A DNA stretch of 6,886 nt, from positions 1-6,886 of the forward strand of contig DATMZG010000129.1 of NCBI GenBank assembly GCA_035560415.1. Reading direction: 5' to 3'. The first letter of the stretch is position 1; each line of letters starts with the position of its first letter. Origin of the DNA: DATMXT01 sp035560415 (GTDB lineage: Bacteria > Bacillota > Clostridia > Oscillospirales > Feifaniaceae). The position numbers and the translations under genes were made by a program. Below are positions 1 through 6,223 of the stretch, piece by piece. Below the pieces are notes generated by a model. The model was not told the origin of the DNA. It did no database searches and saw only the letters and a program-made list of their open reading frames with translations.

Positions 1-1
1 C

Positions 2-919
2 CCCCCCGCCGTCATGCTCTTCACGAGCTGCGTCGACAATTTCGTCGCAAGCGACCACGAAGTCTACCTCTCGGCCCTGCGGGCGCGCTACCCGGCCGTC
101 GCCTTCCTTGACTGCGCGATGGACCCCATCAACCGTGAGACCGCCATGCCTCCGGTCGTGCGCATGCAGTTTGCCCTCTCCTCCCTCTGGGAGAGGACGA
201 GGCGGGCAAAAGCCGTCAATTTCTTCGGCTGTTTCACGCCGCCGGGTTCCGATGACCCCCTCCCGCGTCATCTCCAAGCCCACGGCTATGAAGTGCGGCA
301 CCTCGCCTGCTGCAAGACCTTTTCGCAGTATGTCGCCATGGGGGAGAGTGCCCTCAACCTTGTCACCTACCCGACCGCGCTGCCGGCCGCAAAGGCGCTC
401 GATATGCCCTACGTCTACATGCCGGTCTGCTATGACGACGCCGAGCTTGCCGCCCAGTACGGGGCGGTCTGCGAGGCGCTCGACATCCCCCTTCCCGCCC
501 CAGAAAAGCCGGACTTTTCGCCCCTCGCCGGCCGGCGCGTCGTCATCGACGACGGGGCGACCTGGCGGCCCTTTTCGCTGGCAAAGCGGCTTTTGTCTGA
601 AGGGGTGACCGTCACCCGCATCTTCGCCGACGCCCCTATGCCGCTTGAGCGGGCGGCGGCCGACAGCCTCGCGGGCCTTGCCCAAATCGTGCCGAACACG
701 CCGCAGGCTATGGCCGACATGTCCCGCTTTGCCGACCCCGCAGCCCTCGCCATAGGCTGCCACGCCGCCTACATGGCGGACACAAATTGCTATCTGCCTC
801 TCATCGCCCTCGGCGGTGACGGCAGGCTGCCGCAACTCGCAAAACAGCTCGCACAGGCGGCCGCCGCCCCAAAGCCCCCGGCCGGGCGCTTTGACCTTGC
901 GAGGGGGTGCTGCCTGTGA
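2..919 (+). CDS. Nitrogenase component 1-like protein (first of a pair), 5' end outside window
   Basis: The reading frame is open to the left edge. The first ATG (14) has no ribosome binding site and lies inside a conserved strand (PPAVMLFTSC), so the true start is upstream and perhaps 100 or more residues are missing. Numbering from that Met, the TSC motif (C6) followed by an Asp-rich turn (D14) matches the region of the third P-cluster cysteine in NifD/NifK-type proteins. Other landmarks are DCAMDPI (C34), the GCFTPPG loop (C73), a CC pair at 99-100, a second Rossmann-like segment starting with GRRVVIDD near 174, and AIGCHAAY (246-253). The protein ends in GCCL. It belongs to the oxidoreductase/nitrogenase component 1 superfamily (NifD/K, BchN/B, CfbD relatives), which are cytoplasmic Fe-S subunits fed by a NifH-like reductase. 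Its stop overlaps the start of the second family member, so the two are probably paired subunits. It is not a true NifD: the motifs differ and no nif genes are present. The substrate is unknown. Confidence 0.85.
   Translation, partial: PPAVMLFTSCVDNFVASDHEVYLSALRARYPAVAFLDCAMDPINRETAMPPVVRMQFALSSLWERTRRAKAVNFFGCFTPPGSDDPLPRHLQAHGYEVRHLACCKTFSQYVAMGESALNLVTYPTALPAAKALDMPYVYMPVCYDDAELAAQYGAVCEALDIPLPAPEKPDFSPLAGRRVVIDDGATWRPFSLAKRLLSEGVTVTRIFADAPMPLERAAADSLAGLAQIVPNTPQAMADMSRFADPAALAIGCHAAYMADTNCYLPLIALGGDGRLPQLAKQLAQAAAAPKPPAGRFDLARGCCL
901..907 (+). promoter_or_regulatory. Ribosome binding site inside the preceding gene
   Basis: GAGGGGG lies 8 bases before GTG 916 and supports that start. 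The in-frame GTG at 907 overlaps the site itself and has no ribosome binding site at proper distance. The 916 start forms a GTGA overlap with the upstream stop codon, which suggests coupled translation of the two nitrogenase-like subunits. Confidence 0.6.
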
Positions 920-1815
920 GCGTGCTGTCGCGCTTTCTCCCGCCCCTTGCCCCGGACCTCGGCGGCGCCTGCTCGCTCTTAGCCCCGATGGGCGGCCTTG
1001 TCGTCATTCACGACTCGGCCGGCTGCGCCGAAAACTATGCCGTCTTTGACGAGCCCCGCCGGCCGGTGCCGGTCTTCTCCTCGGCTTTGATGCGCATGGA
1101 GGCCATTTTGGGCGACGAGGAGGCGCTGCTGCGCAAGGCCGAGACGGCCGCGAAGCAGCTCTCCCCCCGGTTTGTCGCCCTTGTCGGAAGCCCGGTGCCC
1201 GACATGCTGGGCACCGACTTTGCGGCCCTCGCCATGGAGCTCGAGGCCCGGTGCGGCCTGCCTGTTCTGGGCCTTGCCTGCGGCGGCTACCGGCCATACG
1301 ACGCCGGCATTTCGCAGGCCCTTTGCGCCATGATTGACCGCTTTTCGCTTTCGCCCGCTCCCGGCGAATTCCCTTTGACGCTCGGCGCCACCCCGCTTGA
1401 CCGGCCGGACCTTCCGGCCCAGTCCTTTGAAGACATTCTGCGCGCCCGCAGCGCCAAAAGCGCCGTCGTCGCAAGCTACGGCGGGCTTGCGGCAGCACGG
1501 CTGCTCGGCATTCCCTTTGACCTTGCGCCGGCCCCGGCCTTCCCTGTGCGGGGACACACCCTCATTTTAGGTGAGCAGGTCTTTGCGGTCACGGCGGCAG
1601 CCCGATGCGGCGGCGTCGCCGGTGTGGTCGCCTCCTGTGACCCCGCCCTTGGCGGCAGGCATCTTGACACCGAGGCCAAAATCATGTCCGCCCTCGCCGA
1701 GGGGTGGGACACCGTCGTCGGCGACCCATTATACCGTCCACTCGTGCCGGAAGGCACATGCTTTATCCCCCATAAGCACCCCGCGCTGTCAAGTTTCAGA
1801 AAGATTGAAAGGTAG
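916..1815 (+). CDS. Nitrogenase component 1-like protein (second of the pair), short form
   Basis: This is a 299-residue member of the nitrogenase component 1 superfamily, well below the roughly 400-520 residues of NifD/K or BchN/B. The N-terminus carries FLPPLAPDLGGACSLL (C19), then IHDSAGC (C37) and DEPRR (45-49). These correspond to the first two P-cluster cysteine regions. The third region reads LVGSPVPDMLGTD (89-101), with Ser92 at or near the place where NifD/K have Cys. LACGGY (C122), LILGEQVF (216-223), VVGDPLY (267-273) and the C-terminal IPHKHPALSS (284-293) are further recognisable family positions. The start is GTG 916, overlapping the previous stop; an in-frame GTG at 907 is less likely. 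The lipoprotein gene follows after 8 bases. The likely role is one half of a heteromeric, Fe-S-containing reductase working with a NifH-like ATPase not in the window. Family membership is fairly certain; the reaction is unknown. Confidence 0.85.
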   Translation: MSVLSRFLPPLAPDLGGACSLLAPMGGLVVIHDSAGCAENYAVFDEPRRPVPVFSSALMRMEAILGDEEALLRKAETAAKQLSPRFVALVGSPVPDMLGTDFAALAMELEARCGLPVLGLACGGYRPYDAGISQALCAMIDRFSLSPAPGEFPLTLGATPLDRPDLPAQSFEDILRARSAKSAVVASYGGLAAARLLGIPFDLAPAPAFPVRGHTLILGEQVFAVTAAARCGGVAGVVASCDPALGGRHLDTEAKIMSALAEGWDTVVGDPLYRPLVPEGTCFIPHKHPALSSFRKIER

Positions 1816-1823
1816 AGAACAAA

Positions 1824-2945
1824 ATGAAGAAACTCCTTGCGCTGCTCCTCGTCCTCTCCATGCTGCTGGCCGGCTGCGCCCCCGCCTCCGGGACGGGCGG
1901 CGAAGCCGAGACCCCCGAGACCCGCACCGTCACCGACGACACCGGCCGCGAAATCGAGGTGCCGGGCGTCATTGACCGGGTCGTCATCATCTCGACGATG
2001 CCCTTAGCCTCGGTCTACTGCATGGTGGCCGGCTCCGGCGAAAAGCTGGTCGGCCTCACCCCCTCCTCGGCCAATGCCGCCCTCAACTCCTTTGTCGTGA
2101 AAATTGCCCCGCAGGTGGAGAGTGTTTCGACAAAATTCGCCCAGGGCGGGACCGTCAACGTCGAGGAGGTGCTGCTGCTCGAGCCCGACGTCGTCTTCTA
2201 CAACACCAACAACGCGGCCGACTGCGAGGCCGTCACAAAGCTCGAGACGGCCGGTGTGGCCTGCGTCGGATTTTCCACAACCATCGACGACAACAACACG
2301 GTTGAGACCTTCAACTCCTGGGTGCTGCTGCTCGGCGAGACGCTGGGCGAGGACTTGCAGGCCGGGGAGATCGTCGACTACGGCCGCAAGGTGCAGTCCA
2401 TTGTCGCCGAGCGGGTGGCCGAAATTCCCGAGGATGCGCGGCGCAGCGCCCTCATTCTCGCCAACTACAACCAGTCGGCCATCACGGCGGCCGGCAGCAC
2501 TTTCGGCCGGTACTGGCTGTCGGCCATCGGCGCCGTCAACGTCGCCGCGGAGATTGCGCAGCCCATCGCCCCCGTCAACCTCGAGCAGATTTACGCCTGG
2601 GACCCCGACGTCATTTTCCTCAACAGCTTCAGCGGCTTCACGGCCGCCGAGGTCATGGCCTCGGCCGCAGTCGAAGGGCACGACTGGAGCGGGCTTTCGG
2701 CCGTCAAGTCGGGCGAGGTCTATAAAATGCCGCTTGGCATGTACTACTGGTTCCCGCCCTGCTCCGACTCCCCCCTGGCCCTGCTCTGGATGGCCAAGCG
2801 CCTCTACCCCGAGCAGTTTGCCGACATCGATTTGGACCAAACCGTCAAAAACTACTACGAGGAGTTCTACGGCCTTGTCCTGACGGACGAGGACCTTGCC
2901 ACCATTTACAACCCGCCGGCCGAGTCGGCCATGGCCACCCCGTGA
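1824..2945 (+). CDS. ABC importer solute-binding lipoprotein, FecB/BtuF type (PF01497)
   Basis: This 373-residue lipoprotein captures substrate outside the membrane for a FecCD/BtuC-type importer. The signal peptide is MKK plus a Leu-rich core ending in lipobox LAGC, so lipidation is at C18. The mature start TRTVTDDTGREIEVPG followed by DRVVIIS is the classic opening of the periplasmic binding domain of this class. VEEVLLLEPDVVFY in the N-lobe and LEQIYAWDPDVIFLN in the C-lobe are the paired conserved strands. FGRYW (227-231) and the segment YYWFPPCSDSPLALLW (307-322) with AKRLYPEQF following are typical of the C-lobe. The ATG is preceded by GAAAGG (1807-1812). The stop overlaps the permease start. 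Class members bind Fe-siderophores, heme, cobalamin or, in MolA, molybdate/tungstate. Adjacency to nitrogenase-like genes makes a metal or metal-chelate ligand plausible but does not settle it. Confidence 0.93.
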   Translation: MKKLLALLLVLSMLLAGCAPASGTGGEAETPETRTVTDDTGREIEVPGVIDRVVIISTMPLASVYCMVAGSGEKLVGLTPSSANAALNSFVVKIAPQVESVSTKFAQGGTVNVEEVLLLEPDVVFYNTNNAADCEAVTKLETAGVACVGFSTTIDDNNTVETFNSWVLLLGETLGEDLQAGEIVDYGRKVQSIVAERVAEIPEDARRSALILANYNQSAITAAGSTFGRYWLSAIGAVNVAAEIAQPIAPVNLEQIYAWDPDVIFLNSFSGFTAAEVMASAAVEGHDWSGLSAVKSGEVYKMPLGMYYWFPPCSDSPLALLWMAKRLYPEQFADIDLDQTVKNYYEEFYGLVLTDEDLATIYNPPAESAMATP

Positions 2946-3916
2946 ATCGCCTGAAGTACCCACTCCTCTTTCTCCTCCCGATCATGGCGGCCCTCGCGTG
3001 TCTGGGCGTGGGCCGCATGGTCATCCCCTTTGGCGAGGTCGCCGCAGCCCTCATGGGTAAGGCGGAAAACGCCGTTGTCACCGGCATGCGCCTGCCCCGC
3101 GTTTTGCTGGCGCTGCTCGTGGGCGGCGGACTTTCGGCCGCCGGCACCGCTTTCCAGAGCCTGTTCGCCAACCCGCTCGCAACGCCCGACACGCTGGGCG
3201 TTGCGGCGGGGGCGAGCTTTGGGGCCGTGGTCGGGCTTTTTTTCGGCCTGCCCCTGCTTGCGGTGCAGCTATTGGCGCTGGCCGCCGGCTTTTCGGCCGT
3301 ACTTCTCACCATATCGGTCGGCCGGGGCCGGCAGGGCACGGTCTCCCGCGCCACCGTCGTGCTGTCGGGGCTTGTGGTCTCCTCCCTGTTCACGGCCTTT
3401 ATCTCCTTTTTTAAGTACATCGCCGACACCGAGTCCAAATTGCCGGCCATCACCTACTGGCTCATGGGCTCCCTGACCTCGGCGAGCTTTGGCAGGCTTG
3501 CGCTTGGCGCCCCCTTCATCCTCGTCGGCACGGGGCTCCTCTTTATGCTGCGGTGGCGGCTCAATCTCCTGCCCCTCTCGGAGGACGAGGCCCGGTCTGC
3601 CGGCGTCAACCTGCCGCTGCTGCGGGGCCTTACGGCGCTGTCGGCCACCATGATCACGGCCTCGGCCGTCTCGATGTGCGGGCAGGTGGGCTGGGTGGGG
3701 CTGCTCATCCCCCATATCTGCCGCATGGCGCTGGGGGGCGACAACCGAAAGCTCATCCCGGCCTCGGTCAGCCTCGGCGCGGCCTTTCTCGTCGTCATCG
3801 ACACGGCGGCCCGCTCTTTGACCCCCTCCGAAATCCCCATCTCGGTGCTGACCGCCATCATCGGCGCCCCCTTCTTCATTGCGCTGCTGCGCAAGAACGG
3901 GGGGTGGGAGCTGTGA
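2942..3916 (+). CDS. FecCD/BtuC-family ABC transporter permease (PF01032)
   Basis: This 324-residue integral membrane permease has the many hydrophobic helices expected of BtuC-type importers, and its length is usual for the family. Landmarks are RLPR (50-53), the Gln-rich turn then NPLATPDTLG (77-86), YWLMGS in the middle, GQVGWVGLLIPH with P257, H258 and R261 before the GGDNRKLIP coupling region, and EIPISVLTAIIGAPFF near the C-terminus. The start is GTG 2942, overlapping the lipoprotein stop as GTGA. There is no good ribosome binding site, so translation probably depends on re-initiation after the upstream gene. Only one permease gene is present, so a BtuC2D2-like homodimer is expected. 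The stop overlaps the ATPase start in the same manner. Confidence 0.95.
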   Translation: MNRLKYPLLFLLPIMAALACLGVGRMVIPFGEVAAALMGKAENAVVTGMRLPRVLLALLVGGGLSAAGTAFQSLFANPLATPDTLGVAAGASFGAVVGLFFGLPLLAVQLLALAAGFSAVLLTISVGRGRQGTVSRATVVLSGLVVSSLFTAFISFFKYIADTESKLPAITYWLMGSLTSASFGRLALGAPFILVGTGLLFMLRWRLNLLPLSEDEARSAGVNLPLLRGLTALSATMITASAVSMCGQVGWVGLLIPHICRMALGGDNRKLIPASVSLGAAFLVVIDTAARSLTPSEIPISVLTAIIGAPFFIALLRKNGGWEL

Positions 3917-4983
3917 CCTTCACAGTGGAGCACGGCTCTTTCTCATATGGGAAAAGCCCCGTAATTGACGACCTCTCGCTTGCGCTGGCCTCCGGCGACC
4001 TGCTGGCGATTTTGGGCCCCAACGGGGCCGGCAAGACGACGCTGCTGCGCAGCATGATGGGTCATCTCAAATGGAAGGCCGGCGCAAGCTATCTCGACGG
4101 CGAGCAGGTTTCGGGCATGCCGCCCCGCAAGCTCTGGAGCCGCATGGCCTATGTGCCGCAAGCCAGGGGCGCCTTTGCCGGGCAGACCGTGGAGGAGCTC
4201 GTGCTGCTCGGGCGCAGCAGCCACATGGGGCTTTTTGCAAAGCCCGGCAAGGCCGACCGCAGCGCGGCCGCGGCCGCCCTCGAGCGGCTGGGGCTCGAAG
4301 GTCTCGCAAAAAGGCCCTGCCGCGAGCTTTCGGGCGGGGAGCTCCAGATGGTGCTGATAGCCCGTGCCATTGCGGCGGAGCCCGAGCTGCTCATTTTGGA
4401 CGAGCCGGAGTCGGGGCTCGACTTCAAAAACCAGCTCGTCGTGCTCGACACCCTCTCCGACCTTGCGGCGGGGGGCATGGCCTGCATCTTCAACACCCAC
4501 TACCCCGCCCACGCGCTGCAGCGGGCGACAAAGGCCCTGCTGCTCTGGAAGGGCGGCCGCCTTTTCGGGCAGACGTCACGGGTTTTGACCGAGGAGACCC
4601 TCGCCGCAGCCTTTGGCGTGCGCGCCGCCATCGGCGAGCTCGAGACGCCGCATAAGCTGCTGCGCACCGTCATGCCGGTTGAAATATTGACGGACGAGCC
4701 ACAAAGCCTTACAATAAAACAGGAGGGAGACCTGACCATGGAAACCCGCATTGCCATCATCGCCATCATCGTGGAGGACAGGGGGGCCGCCGACCGCATC
4801 AACGCGCTGCTGTCGGAGTACGGCAATTACATCATCGGCCGCATGGGCCTGCCCTACCCCAAAAAAGAGCTCTCCCTGATCAGCGTCGCCATCGACGCGC
4901 CGGAGGAGGTCATTGCGGCCCTCTCGGGCAAGCTCGGCATGGTCCGGGGCATCAGCGTCAAGACGACCTATTCCAAGAGGTAG
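3913..4983 (+). CDS. FecE/BtuD-type ABC ATPase, in frame with TM1266 domain (no stop between)
   Basis: This is the ATPase that powers the importer. From GTG 3913, Walker A is GPNGAGKT (35-42), the Q-loop is at Q83, the signature LSGGELQ is at 139-145, Walker B LLILDE ends at D163-E164, SGLD (167-170) is the D-loop region and H196 is the switch His. All catalytic motifs are intact. The ATPase fold should end around residue 260 (near VMPVEIL), as in relatives of about 250-265 residues. No in-frame stop follows. The frame continues through an AT-rich linker, a strong ribosome binding site (4721-4730) and an ATG (4738) into a complete TM1266-family protein, giving a 356-residue fusion if read through. 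Either this is a genuine fusion, or an ATPase stop was lost by mutation or sequencing error. The open frame also runs upstream to 3553, but that part is only the permease in another frame. The start is chosen for its GTGA overlap and purine-rich tract at 3899-3910. Confidence 0.88.
   Translation: MTFTVEHGSFSYGKSPVIDDLSLALASGDLLAILGPNGAGKTTLLRSMMGHLKWKAGASYLDGEQVSGMPPRKLWSRMAYVPQARGAFAGQTVEELVLLGRSSHMGLFAKPGKADRSAAAAALERLGLEGLAKRPCRELSGGELQMVLIARAIAAEPELLILDEPESGLDFKNQLVVLDTLSDLAAGGMACIFNTHYPAHALQRATKALLLWKGGRLFGQTSRVLTEETLAAAFGVRAAIGELETPHKLLRTVMPVEILTDEPQSLTIKQEGDLTMETRIAIIAIIVEDRGAADRINALLSEYGNYIIGRMGLPYPKKELSLISVAIDAPEEVIAALSGKLGMVRGISVKTTYSKR
4721..4730 (+). promoter_or_regulatory. Strong ribosome binding site before TM1266-family ATG
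   Basis: AGGAGGGAGA lies 7 bases before ATG 4738, inside the open frame that continues from the ABC ATPase. It is the best Shine-Dalgarno match in the window. It argues that the small regulator is made as a separate protein, whatever happens to the ATPase stop. Confidence 0.75.
4738..4983 (+). CDS. TM1266-family putative [FeFe]-hydrogenase system regulator
   Basis: This is an 81-residue protein if started at ATG 4738, which has a strong ribosome binding site. It matches the full length of the TM1266 family: METRIAIIAIIVEDR, a helix AADRINALLSEYG, then YIIGRMGLPY, LISVAIDAPEEVIAALSGKLG and a closing strand GISVKTTYSK. The alternating strand-helix pattern fits the ACT/NikR-C-like ferredoxin fold known for Thermotoga TM1266. 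The family is named a putative iron-only hydrogenase system regulator because it sits with hydE, hydF and hydG; its biochemical role is not established. HydF begins 3 bases after the stop, the expected context. It is also the C-terminal part of the open frame of the ABC ATPase, so it may exist both alone and as a fusion tail. Confidence 0.88.
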   Translation: METRIAIIAIIVEDRGAADRINALLSEYGNYIIGRMGLPYPKKELSLISVAIDAPEEVIAALSGKLGMVRGISVKTTYSKR

Positions 4984-4986
4984 GCC

Positions 4987-6189
4987 ATGGCGACATTGAA
5001 TGAGACCCCCGCCTCCGAGCGGCTGAACATCGCCATTTTTGGCCGCCGAAACAGCGGCAAATCCTCCCTCATCAACTCCTTTGCGGGCCATGAGGTGGCG
5101 CTGGTGTCGGAGACCCCCGGCACGACGACCGACCCCGTCTATAAGTCCATGGAGATCAAGGGGCTGGGGCCCTGCGTCCTCATCGACACGGCCGGGTTTG
5201 ACGACGAGGGGACCCTGGGTGCCCTGCGGGTCGACAAGACGGCCGCCGTCGTCGCGAGGGCCGACGTGGCCCTCGTGCTGGTCGCCGCGGACGGCGCGGG
5301 CGATTTGTCCCTTGAGGCCGAGTGGATTGCAAGGCTGAAGGAAAAGGGCACGCCGACCCTCGGCATCCTGAGCAAATCGGACCTCGCCAAGGAGCCGGAC
5401 GCGCAGACAAAAGCGCTCGAGCAAAAGCTCGGCGTCCCCTTCATGCCGCTCACCACCACCGGCCCATTTGTGACCGAGCCCCTGCGGGCGGCCCTGCTGC
5501 GCATGCTGCCGGAGGACTTTGCCGGCATTTCGCTGACGGGGCGGCTTGTAAAGCCGGGCGATACGGTGCTGCTCGTCATGCCGCAGGACATTCAGGCCCC
5601 CAAGGGCCGGCTCATCCTGCCGCAGGTGCAAACCACCCGGGACCTTTTAGACAACGGCTGCGTCGTCGTCTCGGTGACGGCGGACAAGCTCGCCGCCGGA
5701 CTTTCGGCCCTTGCCGCCCCGCCCGACCTCATCATCACCGACTCGCAGGTCTTCCCCCTTGTCTACGAGAAAAAACCGGCCGCCAGCCGCCTCACCTCCT
5801 TTTCGGTCCTCATGGCCGCCCACAAGGGCGACATTGCGGCCCTCGCGCAGGGGGCGCAGGCAGTTGATGCGCTGACCGAAAACTCCCGCGTGCTGATTGC
5901 CGAGGCCTGTACCCACGCGCCCTTGGAGGAGGACATCGGCCGCGAGAAAATTCCCCGCATGCTGAGAAAGCGGTTCGGACAGGGGCTATCAATCGACTTT
6001 GTCTCGGGCCGGGACTTCCCCGCAGACCTCACAGGCTACGACCTTGTCGTCCACTGCGGGGGGTGCATGTTCAACCGCAAATACCTGCTCTCCCGGATTG
6101 AAGCGGCGGAGGCAACCGGTGTCCCCATGACAAACTACGGCGTGCTGCTGGCCAAACTCTCGGGAATTTTGGACAAGGTGGTCTATTAG
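4987..6189 (+). CDS. hydF: [FeFe]-hydrogenase H-cluster maturation GTPase HydF
   Basis: HydF is the cytoplasmic scaffold that carries the 2Fe subcluster precursor, built with HydE and HydG, and delivers it to the hydrogenase HydA. This 400-residue protein has the usual three parts. The N-terminal GTPase domain has G1 GRRNSGKS (19-26), TTTDP (46-50) as switch I, G3 DTAG (67-70) and a G4-position motif SKSD (129-132), where NKxD is the norm. A central dimerisation domain starts near GRLVKPGDTVLLVMPQDIQAPKGR. The C-terminal cluster domain carries CTH (C308, H310) and HCGGC (H356, C357, C360), the CxH...HCxxC ligand set of HydF, with 45 residues between the two His. The ATG at 4987 follows AAGAGG (4975-4980). 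No hydE, hydG or hydrogenase gene is in the window; they must be elsewhere for this protein to act. Confidence 0.96.
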   Translation: MATLNETPASERLNIAIFGRRNSGKSSLINSFAGHEVALVSETPGTTTDPVYKSMEIKGLGPCVLIDTAGFDDEGTLGALRVDKTAAVVARADVALVLVAADGAGDLSLEAEWIARLKEKGTPTLGILSKSDLAKEPDAQTKALEQKLGVPFMPLTTTGPFVTEPLRAALLRMLPEDFAGISLTGRLVKPGDTVLLVMPQDIQAPKGRLILPQVQTTRDLLDNGCVVVSVTADKLAAGLSALAAPPDLIITDSQVFPLVYEKKPAASRLTSFSVLMAAHKGDIAALAQGAQAVDALTENSRVLIAEACTHAPLEEDIGREKIPRMLRKRFGQGLSIDFVSGRDFPADLTGYDLVVHCGGCMFNRKYLLSRIEAAEATGVPMTNYGVLLAKLSGILDKVVY

Positions 6190-6223
6190 GACATACACAA
6201 AATCATCCATAAGGGGGCATCTT

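Noticed and set aside
14..16. ATG 14 as true start of the first nitrogenase-like protein
   Set aside because: There is no ribosome binding site, the frame is open to the window edge, and PPAV before the Met continues a conserved strand.
2004..2963. Long minus-strand open frame of 319 codons opposite the lipoprotein gene
   Set aside because: It mirrors a gene with clear family motifs, shows no recognisable domain and is low-complexity in a Gly/Asp/Val-rich way. Long antisense frames are expected in GC-rich DNA.
3553..3912. Upstream in-frame extension of the ATPase into the permease gene
   Set aside because: The translated extension is unlike any ABC protein and comes from the permease in another frame. 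GTG 3913 gives a family-like N-terminus.
4576..5631. Minus-strand open frame of 351 codons opposite TM1266 and hydF
   Set aside because: It overlaps two well-supported genes, has no recognisable motif and is explained by the high G+C third positions on the other strand.
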